A stretch of DNA of 64,000 nucleotides from Cordia subcordata (GCA_028554755.1 JAPTOF010000011.1:4926501-4990500); one strand, 5' to 3'; positions 19,860-32,635 are shown, counted from the stretch's first letter. Translations and numbers: made by a program. The notes: generated by a model from the letters alone, not told the origin.

Positions 19860-22272
19860 ATGAAAGGTAAATATTGTAAAGGTAAACATCCCACAACTAG
19901 GGGAGTTCGTAATAGAGATTCTCCTACCTGGAAGAGATTAAAGAAAATGCAGGAGTTTTGTGAAAGTCACATAAGATGGAGAATTTCCACTAGGGATAGC
20001 TTTTTTTGGTATGATACTTCGATTGGGGAAGCACATTTATCGGCTAGGGTGCTTAATGCTAGAGTTACTTTCGCTCAAATTAGCTTGTTTATTGTCAATA
20101 GACAATGGATAAAAACAAACTCCTCCAAGTATTGCCCGCTACTATAGTTCGCGACATTTTGGATATTCCAGTAGGGGGTAATGGAGGAGATGTTGCATAT
20201 TTGGCCTTCTCTAATGATGGGAAGTTCATAGTTAAATTGGCTTGGAATTCCATCCGTTAGTAAGGTCCCGTGATGAGATCTTTTTCTAGTATTTGGAATA
20301 AAATGATTCCCTTGAAGGTGTCTTTCTTTATGTTAAGAGTCTTCAATGACTAGATTCTAGTGGATGAAAGATTACAAAAGAAGGGTATCTTGATGGCCTT
20401 AAAGTGCCAATGTTGTCAAGACATTAAAACTATGAGCCATTTTAAATGGGGGAAAAAGCAAGAAGGGTTTGGCAAGTTTTTGCTAACCTATTCCACATTC
20501 GTACTTCTAAGTCTGAAAGTGTGTATCATGGGCTTGCGGCTTAGTTTTTCTCTGGTGATTATTGTAATAAGGCTCGCATCTGTATCTTTCTTCTTATTTT
20601 CATATTATGGTTCCTTTGAAAGGAAAGATGTAAAGTTATGGTTCATTTGAAAGGAAAGATGTGAAGTTAAGCATGGCAAGGGTAATTTCAGCGTTGAGAG
20701 AATTATACAGAGAGTTAAGGCTCTGGTTAGAAATCAATTCAATGCGGGGCTTTTGGCAAAAATTCAGTGGAGTGGTGATCTATACCAAACAGTGCATTTT
20801 GGTTGTCATTATTTAGTGTCTTCCATTAGCTGTTTAGTTATGGTTCAATGAGGACAGCTCAGTCAAGGAGATTTCAAGCTTAATGTGGATGGGAGTAGAC
20901 ATGCTCAAGGCAAGGCTGGTGGTAGAGGTCTCGTTCGTGATTGGATAGGCACCTTTTGGCTTCTTTAAGGAGTTCGGGCATGTCTCTAGCATGAAAGCTG
21001 AGTCAATGGCCCTTGTTAGGGGTTTGGAGATTTGTAAAGGGAAGGGCTTGAGGAGGCTTTGGGTGGAAAGGATTCCCTTAGTGTGGTTACTCTTGTGAAC
21101 AATGGTAATCTTGGCTATTAGGGTTTATCTTACCTCTTGTATAAAGCTAGGAAATCGATTTGTGATATGGAGGGTCACCTAACACACATCTTTCACGAAG
21201 GTAATTGTCCTGCAGATATTTTGGCTAACAAAGGCACAAAGGTGAGTGGTTTTACTCTCGTTCTTGATCTTAAAATTGTTTCATTGTTAAGGGGTGCGGT
21301 TCGTATAGGTCAATCTAATCTCCTGGCTTTGCTTTTAATTAGAGCAGGCTGATGTGGGCAAAATTAGTTTCATCAGAACTTTGTATTTCCATCAGTGTTG
21401 GGATTGATGAGTGCTTGGATTTGTTTTAGCAGGCTACAAGGTTGGGTGGTGTCGGAGGATGGTTAAGTTTGTCGAAAGGGATGAGTCGCTGTTCCTTCTT
21501 TTCGATAGATTTAAAACCACTATACATGTTTTAACCTTCATTCACTCCAATACCCACACCAAACATTTTAACATGTCTCTTGGGGGATTCTTTAATTACT
21601 CTTCTCTCTATTCAAATGGAATATGGGATTCTAGCCCAACTAGTGAAAGCTAGTATAGAAGACTTCTTTATCTAACTGGTTTTATTTTTATAGGTTTAGT
21701 GTTAAATTGGTGGATTTTTTTGAATCCAATCTTGTCCTTTTGGCTGGAGGATCAGATGTCCATTGCTGCTGCAAGTCAAGTGATTACTATTGATAGTAAT
21801 GTGATCTTTAGACATGAGTGTGAAATTGGCTTTGTTTAGGAAAGTCAATTGTTGCAATTTCCTGAGGAGAGAAACGAAGTAGTTAACATTAGAAGGATGG
21901 CAAAAATATTGATCAACTCAAGCTAAGCTTATGAAACGCACAACACTTTGCTATGGTGTATTCACTTATGTAGATTGTGCTCCTTATGCTTTTTGTTCAA
22001 CTAGAATGCTGATAATGCAGTCACATGGTGATTGTCCCATTTTGAATCTTATGCAGATTGTTTGTTCAGCTAGAATGCTAATAATGCAGTCATATAATGA
22101 TCTGTTGGAAGTCCAACTTTGGATATCTAGAGGCTTTATACAAACTATAAATTATTTTGTAAAGATGAAGTACTTTGGTATACTTTATTGGGGGTTTGCC
22201 CCTCCATGTACTCTATTGATAAATTAATATATGTGTTGGCTTGTGGCCACTGATTGGGAAAAAAAAAAAAAA
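19860..22272 (+). pseudogene. 5'-truncated LINE: zf-RVT and RNase H domains, poly(A) tail
   Basis: 19900-20115 encodes the segment before zf-RVT (SPTWKRLKKMQEF, SHIRWRISTRDSFFWYD). 20210-20460 resembles zf-RVT (DGKFIVKLAWNSIR, IWNKMIPLKVSFFMLRV). 20875-21250 is an RVT_3-type RNase H with LNVDGSR, GRGLVRDWIG and, at its end, HIFHEGNCPADILANKGTK. Stops and frameshifts interrupt all of it. The 3' UTR ends GGGGGTTTGCCCCTCCATG...GATTGGG followed by poly(A) at 22259-22272, typical of plant LINE tails. An internal 69-bp duplication (CTAGAATGC at 22001 and 22070) lies in the UTR. The reverse transcriptase is missing, as expected of 5' truncation on insertion. Confidence 0.8.
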
Positions 22273-22326
22273 TTTGACTTTTGGAGTTAATTTGTATAAC
22301 CAAAACCAAGCCCTTACTTTTAACTA

Positions 22327-22410
22327 GAAAAGGCTTTGTTTGAATTAGAGAACCTTTTGGCTAAGTTCTTTGACACAATTATTTCACTTAAAACAAACAA
22401 AGCCTTTTTC
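22327..22410. mobile_element. Very short inverted-repeat element (mini-MITE?)
   Basis: GAAAAGGCTTTGTTTG at 22327 pairs with CAAACAAAGCCTTTTT at 22394, a near-perfect 15-16-bp terminal inverted repeat enclosing about 50 bp. The TTTGTTTG word resembles Tourist-like ends. I could not identify a clean target duplication. Confidence 0.4.
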
Positions 22411-23059
22411 ACGTTGTTGTTATGGAAATTAAATTAATTAAATTTTGTATTATTTTCTATGGCATTTTTATATTGTCGTTTGGATATAGATAAATTGATC
22501 TTAAAATTTTTTTTGGGCCTCTAAATTTAATGAAAATATTTACTTTTCTTTGTTCAACTTGAAATTTTATATATTTCCTATTGCTAAATTGTTCGTATAT
22601 GTCCTATGTTGAATATTTAACAAATTTTAAGTTATTTGAAGAATGTAATTCTAAATTGATCACTGAGACATGTCATATAGAAGTGTTTCATATTGTGTGA
22701 TCAAGTGCATACATGTCGTTTTGTGATTAAATTAAGCATTTTTTTCCTAATGAATTGATGGCATAGGTTTAAGTTGGTAAATTCACCAAAGCAGTTTACT
22801 CAATTAAATCTATGACTTTTCCCGTTTTGTTTGGGAAACTACCATAGTAAAGTGTGCAATGCTCTCCCAATGACTTTTCTTTTAATGGGGTGATCTTATA
22901 TATATTACTTTATATTAAAAGAGTGCCTATTTACATGTTGAACTATCTACCTAAAGGTGGATATATAGATGATGTGTTTGGACTCTTTTGTTTATAATGC
23001 TTATTTTTGAAATATAGCATGCATAATGTTTGCAGATATTCCATTTTTTTCTTGGATTG

Positions 23060-26000
23060 TTTCTTTTGCTTTGAACAATGTCGCCATTACTTTTGAAGTC
23101 TTGAATGGACAAAATTTTGTGAAATGAAAAGCAGACAATGAGTTTTACTTAGCTAGACTTTGTCCTACGTGTTGATGCACTTGCTTCTTTGCCTAATGAA
23201 AGTAGTGATGAGCAAAAGGAATATCATTAGCAATAGGAAAGGTCTAACTGTCTTGCCTTAATAACTATAAAGAGGACCATAACTGAATAACTAGTAAGTG
23301 GTTTGTTCGAAACTGAGAATGCGAAAGAATTCTTAATAGATGCATCAGAGAGATACCAAGAAATCTTGGACTATTGATCACTTGATTACCCATTGTGTTA
23401 TTGAGGGGAACAAAATTAAGAGTGAAAACCCTAAGGTTAAATTGCTTGTTTCAATCCCTAAGTCCGCCATTCTAAAAAGGTTAGTACCTCGAATTCTAAG
23501 GGTCATACTCTTAAGAGAGGCCAAGGTCCTAAAAAGGGTGGTAAGGGTTAGATCAAGATCAAAATCACAATGTAGGAGGTCTTAAATTTGATGCCACTAA
23601 GTTTAATAAGAACTATTACTTCTGCAAAGCCAAGGTCACAAGAAAGCTCATTGCATAAGTTCAATTTTTGGTTAGAACAAAGAAAGTAGAAGAAGGCCAA
23701 GTGGATTAGGGTCTAAGATTAAAGTTGGGAACAATATTGCTATTAGAGTAGAATACATTGGGACTGTTAGTCTACATTTAAACACTAGTTTTAAACTTGT
23801 TCTAAAAATGTTTTTTATATGCATCTTTTAGGTAGAACTTTATTTCTATTACTGTTTTAAACAAGACTGGTTATAATTTTAACTTAGCAACGACAAAGTA
23901 CAATTGTTTTCAATTCTAAAATTGTTGGTGAATGTGTTTTATGAAATGGTTTATATCAATTGTGTTCGTTCCCAAAAAGTTCTTATGACTCTTTTCATGC
24001 CAAAAATTTTGCCTCTAAAAGTAGTTTAATTAAAGAAACTTCTTTAATGCTATGGCATAAAAGGTTAGGTCATATTTTATGGAAAGAGTTGAAAGACTCA
24101 TTAAAAGTTATATTTTACCATCTCAATATTTTGATGATCTTACAACTTGTATTGGGTGCATATAGGGGTAAACTTACTAATATTAAAACGAAATATGCTA
24201 CCCATAGTCTTGACCTTTTAGAAGTAATTCACATAGATATTAGTGGGCTTTATTTTGTTACATTTATTGGTGATTTTTCCCGTTATGGATACCTATATTG
24301 AATGAAAGAGAATTTGAAGGTATTGACAAATGAAAAGATGGTTAAAATTGTCAGATCTGTTATATTCGAGTACCTTTTAGGTGAAGCAATTAAAGTAGTT
24401 TGTTATATACTTAACTGTGTTCCAAGCAAGTTTGTTCTAACTCCTTTTGAACTTTGATTGGAAAGAAAATCTTGTCCGAACCATTTTTGAGTTAGGGTTG
24501 TTATACTAAGATAAGGATTTACAATCCAATTGTGAAAACCACTAGCCTTGAGACTACTTGTTATTTCATTGGGTATTTAGCTCATTCTAAATGACACAGG
24601 TTTTGGTCTCGTAAGTGTGGTTCTAGGATTGTCAAATCTCAAATACCTAAATTCTTAGAATTGGATGTTGGTAATGTTGTATGTTCTAAATCTGTTATTG
24701 AGGATAATGATAAAGAAATTGTCTCACTACCACTACTACTAGGTAGTCAAGTTGATACTTCTACGCACATTGAAAAACGAGATACTAGTAGACACCTGAT
24801 AGTACATGAACATGCTATAGCTAATGGGAATCCAACTCACAAGCTAATGAGGAACGACTTATTCGAAGGTCTACTAGAAATAGAAGACCTAGTATTTATA
24901 ATGATTATCTCATTTATCTGGACGAGGGAGATTACAATCCTAAAAATGTAGTTGATCTATTTACTTTTCTGAAGCTATTAATGGCTTATGTGGCACATTT
25001 TGACATAGAGTTCAAATGGATGTGAAAGCAATTTTCCTCAATGGTGATCTATATCGATAGGTCTACATGAAATAGCCTGAAAGGTTTATTGTTACTAATA
25101 AGGAGAACATAGTTTATAGATTTAGAAAATCTATTTATGGTTTTGAAACGGGCCTATAATGGTATTTGAAATTTGATGAAAAGGTAACTTCTTATGGTTG
25201 AGGAAAATAAAGCTGATTAATGTATATGCCTCAAAATTAGTGGGAGTAAATTTGTTTTCCTGATATTGTATGTTAATGATATTCTGCTAGCGACAAATGA
25301 TTTGGGCATGCTTTACGAGACTGAGCAATATTTATCTAAGACTTTCAATATGAAAAATCTAGGAGAGGCTTCTTTTGTTATGGTATCCAAATTTATCGAG
25401 ATAGGTCTCGTGGGATTTTGTTCTTTACAAAAGGCTTCCATTAATTGAGTTTTCACACAATTTAATATACAAAATTGTAAGTCTTGTAATGCCTTATTAT
25501 AAAAGTTGATCAGCTCGAGTTGAAGCAATGTCCTCAAAATGATATAGAGAGGAATTTTGTGAAGATGTGCCTTATGCTAGTGTTGTTGGGAGCTTGTTGT
25601 ATATTCAAGTATCCACTAAACCTATATCGCTTTTGTGGTAAGAGTTGTTGGTCAATGCTAAATAAATCCTAGAAGGGATTATTGAGTTGCTGCTAATTAT
25701 GTAATGAAATACTCATAAAAGACGAAAAACCCTATTCTTGTTTATTGTAAAGTAGATAATCTAGAGTTGGTTGGATATTCTAACTCTAAATATGTTGAAT
25801 GTTCAGATGATTGAAAATCTACTTTTTGGCATATCTTTATGTTAGCTGAAAGGCTTGTATTGTGGAAAAGTGTTAAATAACAACTTATTACCTCTTCAAC
25901 TATGCGAGTTTGTGGCTTGTTATGAAGTCTCATTATTTAAGAACATGATATTTAGTTTGAAAATTATAAATTCTATTACTGTATCTGTTAAGATCTATTG

Positions 26001-26978
26001 TGATAATTGAACTATTGTTTTATTCTCAAAGAATAATTTCAGTACTGGAGCTTATAAGTATTTGGATATCAAGTTCTTGGTAGTCAATTTTTTGTCAAAA
26101 CAGGTGACATTCATATAAATTGAATTGCTACTAATGACATGTTAGCTAACCTCTTGACCACGAGTCCTCTTGACCACGAGTCTTAGACCCATAATGTTTG
26201 TGAAACATGTTAAGAATATGAGTTTTTCACTTTTTCTTTTGATGCTATTGCTGTGTGGGAGCTATATATTATCATATATTGTTGGATGTTCCTATTATTT
26301 TATGTTTTGTTTTGCACATTAGTGTATTCTTACACTAGCATGTTGTTTTATGTCTTACAACATAATTGATATATTGTGATTACTCATATTCTTGTTTTGT
26401 TAAGGATTTTATATTTGGTGTCCATAGCGATAAGATCATCTATTGGTTTAATATCTTCATAAGGACACCGTTTTGGTGGAGATATGTATACTTTCCTCTT
26501 GCTTGTTGATTGTTGTTTTGCAAGGTTAAGAATGATCTTTCCTTTGGCCTGTTGAATGTCATCTTGTAAGGATATATGCTCTTTTCTCTAACATGATAAA
26601 AATAATAGATTTTTTTAGCCTTTTGAATGACAATCTTGGATAAATCATGTAAAGGATTGACAAAAAAAAATAGCACATTTGATCACATGTTAGTGCTACT
26701 TTCTTGCTATGTTGCCGTATATTTGGTCCATGACAATAGAGTTGGATGACATTTATGACCATAGAAACTCTTGTGTTAATATAGAACACTATGACTGCCC
26801 GTAATTCGATGTTTGACAATCTTGTTAGTTAGGATATGCGCCTAAGGTGTAATATTGTGATCAAAATGTTTTAAAATTATGGCCACCTTCTATTTTCCTA
26901 TTCAGCCTAAAAAAATTTTTCTCAAAAATGTTTCTTAAAAAAATCAATAAAACAATTAACGTTGCCCAAGTAGGAGAT
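23060..26978 (+). pseudogene. Decayed Ty1/copia retrotransposon internal region (gag-PR-INT-RT-RNase H)
   Basis: Domain order is copia-like on one strand. Gag traces near 23100 (LNGQNFVK); protease/linker traces near 23750-23940. GAG-pre-integrase SLMLWHKRLGHI at 24036; integrase core start LEVIHIDISGL and FIGDFSRYGYLY (24210-24300). RT pieces at 24980-25190 and YVNDILLATNDLGMLYETE from 25269, where the usual YVDD is YVND. RNase H remains run from 25650 to about 26200. Many stops and indels, so it is dead. A polypurine-like tract AAGTAGGAGAT (26969-26979) borders the 3' LTR. No matching 5' LTR was found. Confidence 0.88.
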
Positions 26979-27342
26979 TGTTGGAAAATTTCTCTTTAAA
27001 GTGGCCTATCATTAATTATTTTTGGTTTTATAAAATAGGCCGAATATTTAGTTCACAAGTTGGCTTTGTGATCATATTGGGTTAAGCCCACTTCATAACT
27101 CCATAAGGTTCTATTAAGCATAGGCCCATATATTCTGATAAAACCTTTTATGGTAGGCATATCAGAATTTATTATAAATAGGGTTAAGTCCCCTTTCCTA
27201 CTCTTAACCTTAACAATTTGTTCCTATAGACATCTGTTAATATTGTGTAGAGCGAGGAGAGGAAAATCTAAGTTTAAATTGGGTGACAGTTATTATCATG
27301 TTTTTTAATTTTATTTTGTAAATTTATGCATATAATCTTACA
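26979..27342 (+). repeat. 3' LTR of the copia element (about 364 bp)
   Basis: It starts TGTTGGAAAATTT directly after the polypurine tract and ends CTTACA. TATAAATA lies at 27173-27180, with GC-neutral leader sequence after it. It abuts a repeat that also occurs at 17385, so it was inserted into, or recombined at, that repeat. Confidence 0.75.
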
Positions 27343-27735
27343 GTGAGGAGTAATTAGAGAGTGCCAAGTCGAGTGTTGAGTTCAAAGAGTGATAAGAAAT
27401 ATCTTGAGTGTTGCACATGTGAGTAATATTGCAAATTCTTTTAAAAGGGTTAACCAAAGGAGAACCCCTTTCCCACCTGGCCAGAGGCCCCTTAACCAGG
27501 CGGGAGGTAAATCGAGGGATGTGCGTGAGTGGCAGCCCGACCAGGGAGAGGACCAACGGGCGTGGAAATCCAGCAACAGCCCCCGCAATATTTCAGCGGA
27601 GTACTGCCGCCGCACGGACTCGACCCCGCGTTGTCAGAGTGTCTCCACCCTAATCACCTGGCCACTTACCAACTCACCTATGCCCCTGGGGGAATTCTTG
27701 AGTTTAGTTAGTGGTGTGTCGTGAAAGTGTATTCG
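27343..27735. repeat. Second copy of the 17.4-kb repeat, interrupted by a SINE
   Basis: GTGAGGAGTAATTAGAGAGTG through GCAAATTCTT (27343-27440), then AATTCTTGAGTTTAGTTAGTGG (27693 onward), correspond to the unbroken sequence at 17385-17480. This copy has about 25 extra bases near 27363-27385. It directly follows the copia 3' LTR. Confidence 0.8.
27441..27692 (-). mobile_element. tRNA-derived SINE, 252 bp, with 7-bp target duplication
   Basis: AATTCTT flanks it on both sides (27434-27440 and 27693-27699). On the minus strand its 5' end carries an RNA polymerase III A-box-like GTGAGTTGGTAAGTGG (27677-27662) and a B-box GGTCGAGTCCG (27625-27615), about 36 bp apart as in tRNA genes. It is strikingly GC-rich for this region. 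The body after the B-box has no coding capacity. Short open frames on both strands across it come from its low stop density. The related copy at 17.4 kb lacks it, confirming an insertion. Confidence 0.82.
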
Positions 27736-28905
27736 AAAAGTTAAAAGAAACTGAGTGCTGTAGTCATTCCATATAATAAATAATTGTTTTTTTTTTTTTG
27801 GGTCTTACAATTAAATTATTGCCAGTATTATTTTGAGTCTCTCCTTTCTATTTAGTGTCGACAGTTTTTATCTTCAGTTTTGCATCCTATACTATCAAAT
27901 CGATGATATGTTGATATGCAACTACATTCAGTATTTCTCCTACAAGGTTAAGAATATAAGCCCAAGAGTAAAATATAGGATGAAGATATACTTTCCTTCA
28001 AGAAAGCTTGCCATTAATTCATCTGCTGATGATATTTCAAGTTCTTCAATCAGCTAATCATTGTCTTGTCCCTGCTAAATCTAGGCACTACACGCAAGTA
28101 TAGAGCTAAAAACCGACAAGTTCATTGGAAGGATTCATCAGAAGCAAAGATTTATGATATTTACGATTTTCATTTTGAACTTGAAAATCAAACTTTTAGC
28201 TGAATCTCACCTGAAAGATAAGATACATACTTAACAGAGACACAAGTCGTTTCTATTAGAGATTTGACTTGATTCTTAATGATGCCAGATGAACGATTTT
28301 TCACAAACAACTTTTTTTATTTCTATGCTTTGACCCAAAAAATTAAATCACAAATATTATCCACAATAAAATAGTAAGTGAAGTCATAAGTAAAAATACT
28401 TCCAAGAGATTTAGAAAATGTCAGAGACTCAATGATGATACAAAGTCAATGTTCTCTGCCTATGCTTGCATATGGTTTCGAAAACGAAGACCCAAGTTGT
28501 CATGGGCGATGAATCATTAGACGAAGAAGTAATTGAATAATTAAGTGCATGAACTTTTGGCTTTATCTTGTAAATCATGCCATTTTAATTTACACCAGTA
28601 ATAGCCTACATAAAGTATATTATATTATGACAAGCAAACCTTAAACCTGCGTATGAGTTTATGTTTGGCTCGAACATAGCAACACCATTTATGTTGTTCA
28701 TCATATTTATACCCAAGCTTAGCTGATCAAATTAGCAACATGGCATACCTTGCAATCTTGAGCTTACCTTTGCTAAAGCTTGGCGTTTCATAAATGGGTA
28801 CTGCTTTTTTTCAATTTTTCGTTCCTCGTTCTTGTCGGTCTTTCCTTTTTTCTTTCGGTCCGTTGATGTGTATCTCAAAGGAAATATTATCGTCTCCACG
28901 GTGGG
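27736..28905. other. Gene-free region
   Basis: AT-rich with no coding similarity recognised. A T-run lies at 27787-27800. Near 28888-28915 the phrase CACGGTGGGCGCCAAATTGA resembles text found at borders of plant LTR elements and leads into the second copy of the 15-kb repeat. Confidence 0.4.
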
Positions 28906-28909
28906 CGCC

Positions 28910-30870
28910 AAATTGATAAAGATTTTTTATGAGTTAGTGGTATGAGCCAAGCATGCCTAGAGCATATGGTGAAATCCATGCACAAAAAGAAAAGAAGCAC
29001 TTGACACCGGTGTGGTACCAGCCAAAGACCCTCCGAACACTCAAATCGGTGTAGGACTCGTGATTCAAGCAATAAGAAGAGCGACAATGCTCTAAAAGTA
29101 TATGTGGATACTAAAAAGAAGAGAAGATTGCTCTTAAGAAAATATATGAATATGTGGGGGAAAATTAGGGGTGTACGCTGGTGGTTTCTCTCAGCTTTTG
29201 CATGAAATTTCTAATCGAACCGAAATTTGTGGTTTTTTATTTTCTAAAACCAAAGCTGCCTAGTTCAATTAAGAAATCAACGGTTTTAGTCAATGCAATT
29301 TGGGCGGTTTGAGCGGTTTTTTTGGCCGGTTTTAAGATGAAAAGTGCTTGTCCTTGAACAAAATGAAACTGATCCAAGGAAGATAAGCTGTTATGAAAGT
29401 AAACAGACCCAAAAAATACACCTATTCATAATCATTCAAAAAATATAACACAACATTACACCTGGTCATAGTCATTCAAAAACATATACAACATTACACT
29501 TGATCATAATGTTATCTGTTCTCCAGATTGTCTGTTCAAATACAACAGTTGGCCATTGCTCAAACATAAGTACATAACAGTTGACTATTTCTTTTTTTCC
29601 AACCAAGCAGCAATCACACAACATAAATACATACAACTCGTCTCACAAATCGCAATGAAAAACACAAATTACACATAACCAATTGTCTCGTGCAAAAGAT
29701 CAAATGCCTAGAAGAAGAAAGACACACAAATAGACTTCCACAACATCAATATCAATAACATTAGTCATCATTCATCAACACCACCAACCAGATAGACAAA
29801 TTACAATATTATAATATAACCAAATTACAATATTATAATAATCAATTTACGAAAGATAATCAATTTATTATAATTGACAAATTCGAGTAGTTTATAATAT
29901 TATACAACCAAATTACAAAAATAATTAGAAAAATCAATAATTTCAAGCTGATTTAGTTACTTGACAAAAGAGAGAGAGAGAGAAAAGAAGCATAGAGAAA
30001 CCAAAAAAAAAAATTAGATGTGTACCAGGCTACCAGCAAGCAGTAGAACGCAAGAGTCAAGAATCAAGATTGAGAATTTTTACGCCTTATGCAAAGTCGC
30101 GAAATAACAACATGCATCAATTAAGAGATTAGAGAAATTGAGATTAAAAGAAGAAGAAGAAGAATCATTTTCAAAAATCAAAATGATTGCAATGATAGCA
30201 ACTTCGGTGCAAGAGAAATGGAGATTAGATTAAAGATGAGAGTTTACCTAAGATGAGTGAGATCGATGTAGATTAGTTTGTAGTCTGAGAGGTGAGATAT
30301 GAGAAGTGAGATATGAGAAATGAGAATTGTAGTCTTAGTGGCGCAAGAGAGAATACGATATTTATATATATATATATATTTAAATATTTATTAATATATA
30401 ATAAATATAAAAATATATAATAGTAATATAGGCGGGCGGTTCGGTTAAACTGTAGTTTTTATCCTTGGAAACTGTTAGCCGAACTGCCCGTGGAGGTTTT
30501 TCAAGATTAAAACCGTAATCGACCGGATTACGTTAAAAATTTATCCTTAGAAACTGTTAATCGAATTGCCCGTGGAGGTTTTTCAAGATTAAAACCGTAA
30601 TCGACCGGATTACGTTAAAAACCAGCGGTTTTCAATCGATTCGATTCGGCTGAATCGGTTATTGCTATTTTTACGACTTCTTGTGCACCCCCCGGGAAAA
30701 TGTCGTACCTTTTGTCTTGAGTTTATCGTATATTTAATAGGTTGGAAGTATAGTCTTTGAATAATAATGAAACTCCCGATTCTTATCAGATAATGACCTA
30801 GTAGAAAAGTTCGAACAAATCCCAATAGACTTTGGATAAGAGTTGCAGTCCTAGAGTCCACCCATATCAA
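28910..30870. repeat. Dispersed repeat family, copy 2, split by a hAT element
   Basis: 28950-29165 and 30694-30867 together match the 15240-16260 copy. The junction at 29158-29165 and 30694-30701 is a perfect GGGAAAAT duplication flanking the hAT insertion. Copy 1 at about 16057 reads GGGGGGAAAAGAATG, the unoccupied state. Confidence 0.82.
29166..30693. mobile_element. Non-autonomous hAT element, 1528 bp, perfect 8-bp target duplication
   Basis: GGGAAAAT is duplicated at 29158-29165 and 30694-30701. Ends are TAGGGGTGTACG on the left and GGGGGGTGCACA on the right (reverse complement), with subterminal CGGTTTT/AACCG words typical of hAT ends. No transposase similarity; the interior is AT-rich with an (AT)n run at 30360-30380. 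Next to the right end, an 82-bp unit (ATCCTTGGAAACTGTTAGCC... at 30461, ATCCTTAGAAACTGTTAATC... at 30543) is tandemly duplicated. Would need a transposase supplied in trans. Confidence 0.85.
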
Positions 30871-31355
30871 ATTTCTTTATAAAAAAGTTTGAATATGATA
30901 TTAAAAAAAAAATTACTAAAATTAATATATTTTATAGTTTTTTTTTTTATTTTCTTCCCATTAATCTCTTTTTTGGGGGTCAAATTGGTTGCTTTCTTTC
31001 TTTTTTATTTTTAATACATATTATTCTATTATAATTTTTATAAAAAAAAATCTTGAATATAATATCAAAAGTTTTATAACAACACTTGAATCATCAAGCT
31101 CAAGGGAGAATATAATATTAAAATTTTAATTGTCAACATTGATTGTACGAAAAATAAAATTTAGAGAGGTTGATTTGTTCAACAAATTTCGCAAGGCAAA
31201 AGGTTGATATGTAGGGCTCCACAAAGTAGGGAGGCTTATGGCAAGGCTATTGGAGAGAAACACATATAGTCAGATCCTTAAAAATGGGAAGGATGGGCAT
31301 TTAGCAAAACTGTTGGAGTAAGCCTTAGAGGCATGAAGAAGTTAAAAACTTTTTA
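30871..31355. other. Gene-free AT-rich spacer
   Basis: Contains several poly-A and poly-T runs (30903-30912, 30940-30948, 31045-31055) and no recognisable gene or bounded element. Confidence 0.4.
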
Positions 31356-31359
31356 CTAC

Positions 31360-31821
31360 GAGGCTATTTGGCTTTCCTTTTTCTAAGTTGCTTATAAACA
31401 ATTGATGCTTATAAGGAGTTTTTGATGCTTATAAGCCAATAACAAATAAGCAAAAATAATGTTTGGATAAAATGAGCTTATAAGCTATGACATGTTTGAT
31501 AATATACGTTTATAAGCAACAATATTTGTTAAAATATCTAAAAAAGATCTTTCATTAATTAAGGGACAGTTATTTTTATACTTGAGTATGAATATAATTT
31601 ATTTGGTCAACTCTCATAAATTATAAATAATTAAAAAGAAGAAATTATAAATAATTAAAAAGAAGTTGGGGGTATGGTGCTTCTTTTTTTTTTCTTTTTT
31701 GTTTTTGCTGTTTATAAGTCAACATTACCTACTTATAGGAAGAATTTGTTAAACAAATAAATCTTATTCTTTTTACTTACAAGTAGGTTTGACTAGCTGA
31801 TAAGTACTCCTAAACACCCTC
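31360..31821. mobile_element. Probable Tourist-like MITE, 462 bp
   Basis: Left end GAGGCTATTTGGC; right end reverse-complemented GAGGGTGTTTAGG, an imperfect inverted pair. The interior repeats GCTTATAAGC/ACTTATAGG words. Flanking triplets are TAC (left) and TAA (right), so the expected 3-bp duplication is imperfect. A directly repeated GAAATTATAAATAATTAAAAA lies near 31618-31660. Confidence 0.55.
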
Positions 31822-31825
31822 TAAG

Positions 31826-32635
31826 AAAGCTATAGCCAAAACCCAAAAATATTGTAAAGAACAAAATAATTGAACTAAAAAAATATATAAAAAAATATCA
31901 CTACAGTATTGAAGCCAAAAAAAAAAAAAAGGCACTAAGTTAAACTTAGGGCCAATTTGGACTAGTGTTTATATTAAATTTGAAATTCGACAAGCATCTT
32001 ACCTGATAAGTGTATTATAAGGAATAAGTATCTGACATAATAAGACTATTTGTTTTAGAATTTTGTTAGCCTAAACTGAAATGCTGTTCTAAGTTAATTT
32101 GATAGTAATATTCTCAATTTTAAGTCATGATATTATAATTTATGATTAAATAATAAATTCTAAAATATAAAATATTAATTATTTTAAAATTTTTATTTTT
32201 TTATTCATAATCTTTTAATTTTATAACTTTTTAATATTATAATCAATTAACTTTTATTTTTTAATTTTAAATTATAAATTTTAAAAAAAAATTTATAAAA
32301 CCCCCACTTTTATGAGATTAAACACAAGACCTCACGCTGGGAAAGATAGTCTCAAGCTATCTCTTAATCCTTAACTTTTAATTATTTGAATTATTAATTT
32401 AATGTCGGTCTAGGAATCAATTACTATAAAATACATGTTGCAATCGGTCATTGATCTCCTTTAGAGTGAAAAAGTTTAGAAAATCCAATCACCTACCTAC
32501 GTGGCTAAAATTTCCATGTATGCTATTGCCATATTAACATTACTGTATTTTGAAAACATGAAATTGTCTAAATTGATCATTTAACTCGTGTATTTAAAAA
32601 ATTGGTTTCTTTAGCATAAAATTTATAAGATGTAG
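31826..32635. other. Gene-free region upstream of the SDR gene
   Basis: AT-rich, with an A-run at 31918-31931 and a segment of almost pure A/T at 32155-32290. The distal part (to 32640) is the probable SDR promoter region, but I could not pick out a convincing TATA box. Confidence 0.35.

Noticed and set aside
27338..27724. Several overlapping open frames of 60-111 codons on both strands
   Set aside because: They lie across the GC-rich SINE, where stop codons are rare by composition; pol III boxes and target duplication explain the sequence better.
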